From Rubrivirga sp. (GTDB lineage: Bacteria > Bacteroidota > Rhodothermia > Rhodothermales > Rubricoccaceae), in contig JAAXJP010000660.1 of assembly GCA_012269805.1 (NCBI GenBank), positions 1 through 8,251 of the forward strand: DNA of 8,251 nucleotides. The letters run 5' to 3'. A program made the position numbers and the translations under genes. Positions 1 to 6,609 of this stretch are shown here, in pieces. The first letter of the stretch is position 1. Each line of letters begins with the position of its first letter. A model generated the notes under the pieces. The model was given only the letters and a program-made list of their open reading frames with translations. It did no database searches and was not told where the DNA came from.

Positions 1-54
1 GCGGGCACACGGGGCACCGGGGTCGCGTAGGCACCGGGCCCCGCCCCGCCCGCC

Positions 55-1437
55 ATGCTCATCCTTCAGGGCGCCCGCTCGCCGGAGCGCGACCGGACCG
101 ACGCCTACGCCGCCCTCGCCCGCCGCGTCGCCGACGGCGACGCGGTCGTCGTCCACCCGGCGCTCCTGCCACCCTACGAGCGGCGGCTCCACGTCCGCCG
201 GACCCTCCGCGAGGACCACCAGTTCCGGATCCTCAACCGGCCCGAGGGCGCCCAGTCGAAGTTCGACAAGCTGGCCGACGACCTCTACGACTTTTTCCGC
301 GGCACGGCGCTCCTCTACTACCGCGACTACGCCGGCACCGACGGCGACCTCCCCGCCGTCGTGACGCTCGGCGACGTCCACCCGGAGAACTTCGGCGTGA
401 TGCCGAACGAGGACGGCGCGCCCATCTTCGGTGTGAATGACTTCGACGAGGCCGCCTTCGCCCCGTTCTCGTACGACGTCAAGCGCGGGTCGGTCGGGTT
501 CTGGCTGGCCTGCCGGCGGAACGGGTTCAAGAAAAAGGTCCGGCGGGAGGTCGTCCGCGCGTTCGCTGGGGGCTACCTCGCAGGTCTCACGGCGTTCGCC
601 AAGGACGACGCCGAAAAGTGGCACGAGTACCGGATCGACAACTCGCCGGACATGATCCGGGACCTCCTCAAGGGCGCGACCGAGCCTCGGCGCGAGTTCC
701 TGGCGGAGTCGGTCGACGTTGAGAAGGGGCGGTTCCGCTCGACCGAGGAGATCGTCCCGCACTCGAAGCACCGTGAGGCGTTCCAGGAGGTCATCGACGG
801 GTACGTCGAGGACAACGAGGTCGAGGTCTACGGCCAGCGCGACGGCTACTTCACCGTCTGCGACGTGGCCGTCAAAAAGGGGAGCGGGACGGCGAGCCTG
901 GGGCTCGACCGGTTCTGGGTGCTCGTCGAGGGCCCCGACCCCGACGACCCGGCCGAGGCCCGGATCCTCGAGATGAAGCAGGCCCGGCCGTCGGCCCTGC
1001 GCGGGCTCGTCCCGCCCCAGGCCGACCGCGACTCGGACTCCGACGAGGCCGAGACCGTCGTCCGCGCCCAGCAGGTCCACCTCGTCGGCGGCGACCCGTT
1101 CTATGGCCGCGCCGAGATCGAGGACCAGCTGTTCCTCGTCCGCGAGCGGAGCCCGTTCAAGGACGACATCGACGTCGAGGACCTCGACGAGGACGAGATG
1201 GCGACTTACGCCGACATCTGCGGCCGGGCGCTCGCCCAGCCCCATGCCCGGTCCGACGAGCACACCGGCATCGAGGCCGACCCCGAGCAGCGGATCCTCG
1301 AGACCACCTTCCCGCCTGTGTTCACGAACGACATGGTCCGGTTCGCCGAGACGGCCGCGCGCCGCGTCAAGCGCGACTGGGAGGCGTTCAAGGAGGACCA
1401 CGACTGCGGCGCGTTCGACTTCTCGCACGTCGAGTAG
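55..1437 (+). CDS. DUF2252 family protein (460 aa)
   Basis: The protein matches the DUF2252 family along its whole length. Recognisable blocks are FFRGTALLYYRD (residues 80-91), LGDVHPENFG (105-114), NDFDEA (128-133), YDVKRG (140-145), ILEMKQARPSAL (304-315), and the C-terminal block from AQQVHLVGGDPF (338-349) to CGRALAQPHARSDE (389-402). The GDxHxxN and DFD motifs resemble the catalytic loop and metal-binding loop of aminoglycoside-phosphotransferase-like kinases, so a kinase-like fold is plausible; no substrate is known to me. There is no signal peptide or membrane segment, so it should be cytoplasmic. The start is fixed by an in-frame TAG at 28-30, with the first ATG at 55. No Shine-Dalgarno sequence precedes it; the leader is C-rich. 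Length fits the family. Family assignment is firm; biochemical role is unknown. Confidence 0.92.
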   Translation: MLILQGARSPERDRTDAYAALARRVADGDAVVVHPALLPPYERRLHVRRTLREDHQFRILNRPEGAQSKFDKLADDLYDFFRGTALLYYRDYAGTDGDLPAVVTLGDVHPENFGVMPNEDGAPIFGVNDFDEAAFAPFSYDVKRGSVGFWLACRRNGFKKKVRREVVRAFAGGYLAGLTAFAKDDAEKWHEYRIDNSPDMIRDLLKGATEPRREFLAESVDVEKGRFRSTEEIVPHSKHREAFQEVIDGYVEDNEVEVYGQRDGYFTVCDVAVKKGSGTASLGLDRFWVLVEGPDPDDPAEARILEMKQARPSALRGLVPPQADRDSDSDEAETVVRAQQVHLVGGDPFYGRAEIEDQLFLVRERSPFKDDIDVEDLDEDEMATYADICGRALAQPHARSDEHTGIEADPEQRILETTFPPVFTNDMVRFAETAARRVKRDWEAFKEDHDCGAFDFSHVE

Positions 1438-1449
1438 CCCGCGAGTCGG

Positions 1450-1509
1450 CCGAGGCGGGCTGGCTGCGTCGGGGGGCGGCTCTGCTGGTCTCGGCCCGGT
1501 CCGCCTCGG
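1450..1509 (+). terminator. Long-loop hairpin after the DUF2252 gene
   Basis: The 9-base arm CCGAGGCGG (1450-1458) pairs perfectly with CCGCCTCGG (1501-1509). Pairing continues inward for five more positions, two of them G-U, giving about 14 bp (1450-1463 with 1496-1509) around a 32-base loop. It begins 12 bases after the stop codon and contains the CGAGGC core seen after the other genes of the window. There is no T-tract, so a terminator or mRNA 3'-end role is an inference. Confidence 0.4.
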
Positions 1510-1637
1510 GCACGCCGCCGAGCGGGGCGCCGGCCGGGTCGTCGGCGGTGTGGGCGCCTTCGGCGCAGGGGAGCTGCTAGTTGTTGGAACAGGCATCCGT
1601 GCCGCGCCGTCGCACGGGACATCCTCTCTCCCTTGCC
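1510..1637 (+). other. Intergenic leader of wrbA
   Basis: No gene is visible in this stretch. It holds a small hairpin, GCGCC-TTC-GGCGC (1554-1566), followed by a less GC-rich patch around 1575-1592 that would be the natural place for the wrbA promoter, although I cannot assign -35 or -7 boxes. The last 14 bases before the ATG (1624-1637) are almost all pyrimidine, CTCTCTCCCTTGCC, and lack any Shine-Dalgarno motif. Confidence 0.4.
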
Positions 1638-2231
1638 ATGTCCAAGATCCTCGTCGTCTACTACTCCACCTACGGCCACAACCACGCGATGGCCCAAGCC
1701 GCCGCCGAGGCCGCCGAAGCGGCTGGCGCGGAGGTCCGCCTCCGGAAGGTCGCCGAGACCGCGCCCGAGGAGGTCGTCCAGGCCCAGGAGGCATGGGCCG
1801 CCCAGAAAGAGCGCGAGGCCGACGTCCCGGTCGTCTCGACCGACGACATGGTCTGGGCCGACGGCTACTTCTTCTCGGCCCCGACGCGCTACGGCGGCGC
1901 CGCCAGCCAGATGCGGTCGTTCATCGACACGCTCGGGCCGATCTGGCAGGAGGGCAAGCTGGCCGACAAGACGTTCACGGCCACGTCGAGCGCTCAGAAC
2001 GACCACGGCGGGCAGGAGACGACGCTCCTCACGCTCTACGTGACGGCCATGCACTGGGGCTGCGTCCTCGTCCCGCCCGGCTACACCGACGGCTCGGTCT
2101 TCAACGCCGGCGGGAACCCCTACGGCACCACGGTGACCGCGAACAGCGACGGCGTCGATGAGGAGTCGCTGACGGCCATCAGGCACCAAGCGGCCCGCCT
2201 CGTCACGTTCACCGACAAGATCGCCGGCTGA
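1638..2231 (+). CDS. wrbA: NAD(P)H:quinone oxidoreductase, WrbA type
   Basis: This 197-residue flavodoxin-like protein matches the WrbA family, FMN-dependent enzymes that reduce quinones by two electrons with NAD(P)H and so avoid semiquinone formation. The FMN phosphate loop is at the N-terminus ([14 protein letters not shown], residues 5-18). The family signature [17 protein letters not shown] is in the middle, followed by an HGGQETTLL block, and the C-terminal part carries [13 protein letters not shown]. Length is typical (E. coli WrbA is 198 residues). The ATG at 1638 was chosen because the family N-terminus begins exactly at [10 protein letters not shown]; an in-frame ATG at 1581 would add 19 residues without family resemblance. 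It is on the same strand as the DUF2252 gene but 200 bases downstream with a hairpin between, so it is probably a separate unit. A strong hairpin follows its stop. Confidence 0.95.
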   Translation: MSKILVVYYSTYGHNHAMAQAAAEAAEAAGAEVRLRKVAETAPEEVVQAQEAWAAQKEREADVPVVSTDDMVWADGYFFSAPTRYGGAASQMRSFIDTLGPIWQEGKLADKTFTATSSAQNDHGGQETTLLTLYVTAMHWGCVLVPPGYTDGSVFNAGGNPYGTTVTANSDGVDEESLTAIRHQAARLVTFTDKIAG

Positions 2232-2264
2232 TCTCGGCGTCCCGCGCCGCCCGTCGAAACGAGA

Positions 2265-2304
2265 GCGCCCCCGCCCGCCTCGGTGCCGAGGCGGGCGGGG
2301 GCGC
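2265..2304. terminator. Bidirectional 18-bp hairpin between wrbA and the LVIVD gene
   Basis: This is a perfect 18-bp inverted repeat: left arm 2265-2282, right arm 2287-2304, loop GTGC (2283-2286), with inner stem GCCTCG/CGAGGC. It lies 33 bases after the wrbA stop and 26 bases after the stop of the convergent LVIVD gene, the position expected of a shared terminator. There is no T-run on either strand, so termination would depend on the very stable GC stem or on other factors. Confidence 0.7.
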
Positions 2305-2330
2305 GGTGCGTTCGGGACGCCGCGGAGCGC

Positions 2331-4271
2331 CTAGCTCGCGGCGGCGAGGGCGCGGAGGGCGTTCTCGGCCATCTCCATCTTCGCCGCATCCGGGCCGGAC
2401 GTCTGGGCGGCGACGCCGTCGGCCAGCTCCGTCAGGATCTGGCGCCGCTGGGCGCCGCTGGCGGCCTCGGCGCTGGCGAGCATCTGGCGGGCGGTCGCGA
2501 TGTCACCGGCCGAGTGGCGGCCGGTCCGCTCGAGCTGGTCCACGTAGGCGCGGACGAGGGCGAACGACGGCGGCCAGTCGTACTTGGGCTGGCCCTGGGC
2601 GTTGAGGTAGGCGAACTCGACCGTGTTGGCCGCGTCGATCTCGTTCTGCGTGAGGTGCTCGCTCGGGACGAGCTCGAACACGTCGAGGCCGCGGGCGATC
2701 TCGGAGCTCACGATCATCCCGTTGTACCAGTACACCGACCACGAGCCGCCCATCTGGAACTGCTCGGCGTCGATCGGGCCGCGGTCGTGGTACGCGATCT
2801 CGACCGGGTTCTGCGGGTCCGTCCAGTCGAAGATCGAGATGCCGCCCTGGTACCAGCTCTGGACCATGATGTCGCGGCCGGGGACCGGGATGAGCGAGCC
2901 GTTGTGGGCCACGCAGTTCTCGGTCGCGGTCTGGGCCGCCGGGAGCTTGTAGTAGCTCTCGAAGTCGAGCTCGCCGTCGTCGATGGAGAAGATGGCGTTG
3001 GCGCCCCACTCCTTCGGGTCGTCGGCGCGGCACTTCGGCTGGCCGCCGCCGCCCCACTCGTCGGTAAAGAGGACCTTCGTGCCGTCGTTGTTGAACGTGG
3101 CCGAGTGCCAGTACGAGAAGTTCGAGTCGGCGACGGCCGTGATCCGCGTCGGGCGGACGGGGTCGCTGATGTCGAGGAGGAGGCCGTAGCCCTCGCAGGC
3201 GCCGCCGGCCAGCCCGATCTCGGGGTAGAGCGTGATGTCGTGGCACTGGTTCGGGCCGGGGCCCTCCTCGCGGCCCTCAGACGGCTCGGCCGAGATGCCG
3301 AACCGCTCCTCGGCGATCGACTGCATCTGCTCGCGGAGCATCGTCGAGTCGGCCGCCGTCGGGGCGCCCTCGCCGCCGCGGGCCTCGACCATCTGCGCGA
3401 GGAGCATCTGGACGTACCGGTCGGGGACGAGCTGCTCGTTCCCCCCGATCACGATCGTGTAGGCGCCGCGGGCCTTGGCCTCCTCCATCGCGCGGATGTC
3501 GGCCGGGGCCGGGCCGTGCTCCTCGGGCGCCGTGAGGCCCTCGAAGATGCGCGGGCTGTTGACGATGGCCGCCGCCTGCGGGTTGTCGAGCGGGACCTGG
3601 ATCACCTCGATCCGGAACATGGCCGACTCCGGGTTCTCGTCGGGCGTGCCCGAGGCGCAGCCCGGGAGCTCCTCCGCCGGCCGCACCGGCGCCGAGCCGG
3701 ACACGTAGATGTAGACGTTCTCGTCGTCGTTCGGGTCTTTCAGGACCGAGTGCGTGTGCGAGCCGCGGCACGTCTGGACGTTGGCGACGTACTCGGGGCT
3801 CCGGATGTCGGAGATGTCGAAGATCCGGATGCCGCGGAGCCGGTCGGCCGAGACCTGCGTGTCGACGCCCTGCGTGCCGCAGTCGAGCCGGCCGCCGAAG
3901 CCCTCGCCCGAGACGAACAGGAGGTCGCCGTAGACGGAGACGTCGCTCTGGGAGGCCGGGCACAGGTACTCGGTCACGAGCTCCGGGCGGGCGGGGTCGC
4001 TCAGGTCCCAGATCATGACGCCGTTGTAGTTGCCCTGGATGGCGTAGTCGCCCTTGAAGGCGAGGTCCGAGTTCGTCACGCCGACAAAGTCCTCAGCGGG
4101 CGGCGTCGACGAGATCTTCCGGAGGTTCCAGATGGCCTCCTCGGCGTCGAACAGGCCGGCCGCGAGGCCGACGCGGTCGTCGTCGAGGGTAGACTGGGCG
4201 TGGGCGGCGGGGCCGAGCAGGAGCGCGGCGAGGGGCAACAGCCCGAGCGTGCGGGCGAAAAGACGTCTCAT
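2331..4271 (-). CDS. Secreted LVIVD-repeat beta-propeller protein (646 aa)
   Basis: The N-terminus is a signal peptide (Arg-rich start, hydrophobic core, AHA-Q cleavage near residue 25), so the protein is exported. Repeats of the LVIVD type, each a strand ending in an IxDxSDPxxP-like turn, appear at GVMIWDLSDPARPELV (84-99), GIRIFDISDIRSPEYV (147-162), GYGLLLDISDPVRPTRI (361-377) and GGISIFDWTDPQNPVEI (476-492), with a weaker one near 528-537. Together they suggest one beta-propeller. Conserved-looking blocks include CRGSHTHSVL (168-177), NQCHDITLYPEIGLAGGACEG (341-361), WHSATFNNDGTKVLFTDEW (388-406) and NCVAHNGSL (452-460). There are eight cysteines (104, 131, 168, 205, 343, 359, 414, 453), an even number that could form disulfides. 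Residues about 251-340 are a helical, charged insertion; 565-646 is a helical tail. No enzymatic activity is known to me. It lies 94 bases downstream of the DUF305 gene on the same strand. The leader is pyrimidine-rich without a Shine-Dalgarno sequence. Confidence 0.9.
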   Translation of the reverse strand: MRRLFARTLGLLPLAALLLGPAAHAQSTLDDDRVGLAAGLFDAEEAIWNLRKISSTPPAEDFVGVTNSDLAFKGDYAIQGNYNGVMIWDLSDPARPELVTEYLCPASQSDVSVYGDLLFVSGEGFGGRLDCGTQGVDTQVSADRLRGIRIFDISDIRSPEYVANVQTCRGSHTHSVLKDPNDDENVYIYVSGSAPVRPAEELPGCASGTPDENPESAMFRIEVIQVPLDNPQAAAIVNSPRIFEGLTAPEEHGPAPADIRAMEEAKARGAYTIVIGGNEQLVPDRYVQMLLAQMVEARGGEGAPTAADSTMLREQMQSIAEERFGISAEPSEGREEGPGPNQCHDITLYPEIGLAGGACEGYGLLLDISDPVRPTRITAVADSNFSYWHSATFNNDGTKVLFTDEWGGGGQPKCRADDPKEWGANAIFSIDDGELDFESYYKLPAAQTATENCVAHNGSLIPVPGRDIMVQSWYQGGISIFDWTDPQNPVEIAYHDRGPIDAEQFQMGGSWSVYWYNGMIVSSEIARGLDVFELVPSEHLTQNEIDAANTVEFAYLNAQGQPKYDWPPSFALVRAYVDQLERTGRHSAGDIATARQMLASAEAASGAQRRQILTELADGVAAQTSGPDAAKMEMAENALRALAAAS

Positions 4272-4304
4272 GGTGGGGGCAGGGTGAGAGGGGGGAGGAA
4301 GGGT

Positions 4305-4342
4305 CGCCTGACTGCGTCGACCTGGCGGTTCGGCGTCGAGGC
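4305..4342. repeat. Dispersed 38-bp intergenic repeat, copy A
   Basis: This segment is 35/38 identical to 7287-7324. It begins CGCCTGACTGCGTCGACCT and ends TTCGGCGTCGAGGC. It lies 23 bases past the stop of the DUF305 gene and before the LVIVD gene. The ends CGCCT (4305-4309) and AGGCG (4339-4343) can pair, and TCG-GCGT-CGA forms a small inner hairpin. It may be a 3'-end or transcription signal of the minus-strand DUF305 unit. Confidence 0.75.
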
Positions 4343-4365
4343 GGGCCGAGTCGGCCGTGGCGGGA

Positions 4366-5094
4366 CTAGTCGGTGGCGCCGGGCATCTGGTCGAGCATGA
4401 GCTGCATCCGCGCGATCTCGGTCCGCTGGTCGACCTGGATGTCGGAGGCGACCTTGAACGTGTTGCCGCCCTGGGCCGCGCCGTCGGAGGCGAACAGGTC
4501 GTCGACCATGACGACGGCGCCCTCGTGGTGGCCGATCATGTAGGTCAGGAACAGCCGGTCGAACTCGGCGCCACGGGCCGCGTCGAGCTCGTCGAGCTGG
4601 GCCTGCGTGAGCATGCCGGGCATCGAGCCGTGGTCGTGGGCCATGCCGCCGCCGTGTGGGCCGTGATCCATCTGCCCGGGGTCCATGCCGGCGTGCTCGC
4701 CCTCGCCGCCGGTCATGTGGATCATCAGACGCGTGCCCTCGATGTGGACCTCCGGGACGGGTTGGCCGCGGTCGCGGAGCCAGCGCTGCATCGTCTCGAT
4801 CTCGTCGCGCTGGGCGTTGTCGATCCGTGCGGCGAGCCGCCGGACGGCCGGGCTGGCCCCGTTCCGCTCGGCCATCTCGGACATGACGAGGGCCTGGGCG
4901 TGGTGCCCGATCATCCCCGTCATGAACGCCACGTCGGCGTCGGTGAACCGCTGCGTTGCAGCTTCCTGGCGGGCCCAGTAGAGCGCCTCGAGCTCCTCGG
5001 CCGACAGCGCGTCGGTTTGAGCGAGGGCGGGAGCGGTGAGGGCCGCGAGCGCGGCGAGGACGAGGGACGGGCGAAGGGCGTAGCGAGCCGTCAT
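4366..5094 (-). CDS. Secreted protein with two DUF305 repeats
   Basis: A signal peptide (hydrophobic residues 9-25, APALA-Q cleavage near 25) precedes two copies of the ferritin-like helical DUF305 unit. The first has FMTGMIGHHAQALVMSEMA (57-75) followed by QRDEIETMQRWL (95-106). The second has YMIGHHEGAVVMVDDL (185-200) followed by QRTEIARMQLML (223-234). Both keep the MIGHH core plus the downstream Met residues. The linker (about 124-161) is rich in His, Met and Gly, as in copper-binding periplasmic proteins; a metal-binding role is an inference. Length (242 aa) fits a two-unit DUF305 protein. The gene is upstream of the LVIVD gene on the same strand, and both products are exported, so they may act together. 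An AT-richer palindromic stretch 50-70 bases upstream may hold its promoter or operator. The start has no Shine-Dalgarno sequence. Confidence 0.93.
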   Translation of the reverse strand: MTARYALRPSLVLAALAALTAPALAQTDALSAEELEALYWARQEAATQRFTDADVAFMTGMIGHHAQALVMSEMAERNGASPAVRRLAARIDNAQRDEIETMQRWLRDRGQPVPEVHIEGTRLMIHMTGGEGEHAGMDPGQMDHGPHGGGMAHDHGSMPGMLTQAQLDELDAARGAEFDRLFLTYMIGHHEGAVVMVDDLFASDGAAQGGNTFKVASDIQVDQRTEIARMQLMLDQMPGATD

Positions 5095-5141
5095 GTCGGG
5101 CGGGTCCGTGCGCGGTGGTGGGGCGCCGGCAAGCTACGAGG

Positions 5142-5166
5142 TGCCTTTCCGAAAGATGCGCATGCC
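5142..5166. promoter_or_regulatory. Candidate promoter/operator region of the DUF305 gene
   Basis: In otherwise GC-dense DNA, 48-72 bases upstream of the DUF305 start codon, two short palindromes sit side by side: CTTTC-C-GAAAG (5145-5155) and ATGCGCAT (5156-5163). On the minus strand the stretch reads GCATCTTTCGGAAAGG, which only loosely recalls a Bacteroidota -7 box. Position and symmetry suggest a regulator site, but no regulator can be named. Confidence 0.3.
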
Positions 5167-5217
5167 TGGCGTCGGCCGGCTAACGCGCGTTCCCCACCCA
5201 TCCGTGCGCGGCCCTCT

Positions 5218-5233
5218 GCCTCGGCGTCGAGGC
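5218..5233. terminator. Hairpin after the DinB-like gene (nuoI unit)
   Basis: GCCTCG (5218-5223), loop GCGT, CGAGGC (5228-5233) form a perfect 6-bp stem 23 bases after the stop of the DinB-like gene. The core is the same as that inside the wrbA hairpin at 2277-2292, and the right half (CGGCGTCGAGGC) is identical to the end of repeat copy A. No T-tract follows on either strand. Confidence 0.45.
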
Positions 5234-5256
5234 CGACGGGGCTGGACGTTGGGCGC

Positions 5257-5787
5257 TCAGCCCTTCGGTGGGCGGAGGTCGGCGTCGTGGAGCCGGTAGG
5301 CGAGCTCCTTGAGGTGCTCGGCGTCGCGCTGGACGATGGCGAGGGCGATCCCGTAGAGGTCCGTTGCGTCGCCGTCGAGCGTGGCGCGGCGGGCCCAGGC
5401 CTCGGCCGGCACGGCCTCGACGGTCGCGCGGAGGGACGCGCGGGCAGCACGGAGGTCGCTCAGCAGGCTGTCGAGGTCGCGGGCGTTGGCGTCCTCCTCG
5501 GCCTTCAGCGGGGGCGTCTCGAAGGCGGGCGCGTCCTCGGCCTGGAGGCGCGCGATCCAATCGGGGTAGACGTCGCGGTCGAGCGCGGCGAGCGCGGCGA
5601 ACGTCTGCTTGGCCGAGAGGTCGCTCGGGAGGGGGGCCTGCTCGACGGCCCACGCCGGCAGCGCCCCGAGGAGCGGGGCGAGCGCGGCGGCCTCGTCCTC
5701 CAGCCACCCGAGCTGGTCGACGAGCGCCTCGCGGCGGGCCGCCAGCGTGGCGGCGTCGCGGCGGGGCTCCGAGTACGCGTCGAGCAT
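5257..5787 (-). CDS. DinB-like four-helix protein (176 aa)
   Basis: The protein is almost entirely helical. Its plan fits the DinB/YfiT-like superfamily: helix 1 with REALVDQLGWLEDEAAAL (19-36), a second helix with QTFAALAALDRDVYPDWI (61-78), helices near 102-125, and a last helix IVQRDAEHLKELAYRL (151-166). Superfamily members with a metal site use three histidines, one in the second helix and two in the last; here only His158 is obvious, with Arg154 and Ala/Leu at the other positions, so the metal site looks lost. The ATG at 5787 was chosen because it overlaps the nuoI stop by one base (TAATG), a classic coupled arrangement; the frame stays open upstream inside nuoI, but that part is not a protein-like sequence. 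Similarity is remote, so the family call is tentative, while the gene itself is well supported. Function is unknown. Confidence 0.75.
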   Translation of the reverse strand: MLDAYSEPRRDAATLAARREALVDQLGWLEDEAAALAPLLGALPAWAVEQAPLPSDLSAKQTFAALAALDRDVYPDWIARLQAEDAPAFETPPLKAEEDANARDLDSLLSDLRAARASLRATVEAVPAEAWARRATLDGDATDLYGIALAIVQRDAEHLKELAYRLHDADLRPPKG

Positions 5788-6452
5788 TACGCCTCGACGT
5801 CTTCGGCGAGCGGCTCGGCCGGGTCGGCCTCGCCGGCCTCGGCGACGGCGTCCTCCACGCGGGCCACGTAGTCGAGCCGGTTGCGGAGCGTGTGGACGTT
5901 GTTCTCCGGCTTGTGCTGCCAGTCGCCGGCCGGCTGGCCGTTGCGGCGGCGCTCGAGGAAATCGAGCCGGTCCTGGAGACGCGCCTTCGGCACGAGGAGC
6001 TTGTCGAGCCCGAAGTGGGCCTCGTCCCGGCTCTGGAACGTGAGGTCGTACTCCTTCGACATCACAATCGCCTCCTCGGGGCAGACCTCCTCGCAGAACC
6101 CGCAGTAGATGCACCGGAGCATGTTGATCTCGAACCACTCCGGCTCGCGCTCCTTGATGTCGTCGTGGACCTCGTGGGCCTGCATCGAGATCGCGAGCGG
6201 CGGGCAGCTCCGGGCGCAGAGACCGCACGAGACGCACCGCGGCCGGCCCTGCTCCTCGACCAAGACGGGGCGCCCGCGGTACGAGTCCGGCGGGTACCAC
6301 TGCTCCTCGGGGTACTCGAAGGCGTAGCTGTCGAGCGACATCTTCGAGGCCGAGTAGCCGAGGCCCTTGAAGATCTCCGGCAGGTAGAGCTTTTCCCAGA
6401 AGTTGAGCTTCCGCTCGTTCGGGGTCGCGTTGTTGACGGGCGTTCCGGGCAT
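5787..6452 (-). CDS. nuoI: NADH-quinone oxidoreductase subunit I (NuoI)
   Basis: This peripheral-arm subunit of respiratory complex I passes electrons from NADH through two [4Fe-4S] clusters towards the final cluster at the quinone site, on the cytoplasmic face of the membrane. Two complete ferredoxin motifs CxxCxxCxxxCP are seen: [12 protein letters not shown] (C73, C76, C79, C83) and [12 protein letters not shown] (C114, C117, C120, C124). The family block [16 protein letters not shown] (58-73) precedes them, and [11 protein letters not shown] (104-114) links them. The N-terminus ([11 protein letters not shown]) fits the amphipathic membrane-contact region. The 221-residue length is slightly above E. 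coli (180) because of an acidic C-terminal tail (about 199-221). No other nuo gene is visible in the window. It is coupled by TAATG to the DinB-like gene and separated from the regulator gene upstream by 157 bases. Confidence 0.95.
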   Translation of the reverse strand: MPGTPVNNATPNERKLNFWEKLYLPEIFKGLGYSASKMSLDSYAFEYPEEQWYPPDSYRGRPVLVEEQGRPRCVSCGLCARSCPPLAISMQAHEVHDDIKEREPEWFEINMLRCIYCGFCEEVCPEEAIVMSKEYDLTFQSRDEAHFGLDKLLVPKARLQDRLDFLERRRNGQPAGDWQHKPENNVHTLRNRLDYVARVEDAVAEAGEADPAEPLAEDVEA

Positions 6453-6465
6453 CGTGCGGGCGAGA

Positions 6466-6479
6466 TTCGGGACCCCGAA
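6466..6479. promoter_or_regulatory. Short palindrome in the nuoI leader
   Basis: TTCGGG-AC-CCCGAA is a perfect inverted repeat 14-27 bases upstream of the nuoI start codon. A related TTCGGGG occurs at 6504-6510 and could pair with CCCCGAA at 6473-6479 as an alternative fold. It could be a leader hairpin or operator; no evidence separates these from chance in GC-rich DNA. Confidence 0.25.
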
Positions 6480-6542
6480 GCTACGCCGAGGCCGTGTCGG
6501 GGTTCGGGGCCGCCCCGCGGCTTCGCGCCGACTCCTAGCGAG

Positions 6543-6609
6543 GCTCCGCCGCGGGCGGCGGCGGGAGCGCCCGGCGGTCCGTCGACCGCATCGCGGGGAC
6601 CGAGGCGGG
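6543..6609. terminator. Two hairpins and a diverged 3' element after the response regulator
   Basis: After the response regulator stop (minus strand) the DNA holds a perfect hairpin GCGGTC-CGTC-GACCGC (6574-6589). Further on is a second one with arms 6543-6552 and 6558-6568 (about 10 bp with one bulged G). The stretch 6578-6607 also resembles the repeat seen at 4305 and 7287: CGTCGACC, 13 bases, then CGAGGCGGG ending two bases from the stop. There is no T-tract. A terminator role is an inference. Confidence 0.4.

Noticed and set aside
1581..1637. Upstream extension of wrbA by 19 residues
   Set aside because: The family N-terminus begins at [10 protein letters not shown]; the extension has no homologous character and crosses the pyrimidine-rich leader.
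1206..2189. 327-codon open frame on the minus strand opposite DUF2252 and wrbA
   Set aside because: It is antisense to conserved parts of both genes and crosses the intergenic hairpin.
2283..4400. 705-codon open frame on the + strand opposite the LVIVD gene
   Set aside because: It is antisense to a clear family member with a signal peptide; its translation is a monotonous run of Arg, Gly, Val, Leu and Asp caused by the strong G/C bias at third positions.
4357..5871. 504-codon open frame on the + strand opposite DUF305 and the DinB-like gene
   Set aside because: Same cause: it spans two real minus-strand genes and their intergenic region, with no recognisable domain.
5257..6300. 347-residue reading of the DinB-like frame starting inside nuoI
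   Set aside because: The extra N-terminal part is out-of-frame nuoI sequence without protein character; the ATG at 5787, overlapping the nuoI stop, is the sensible start.
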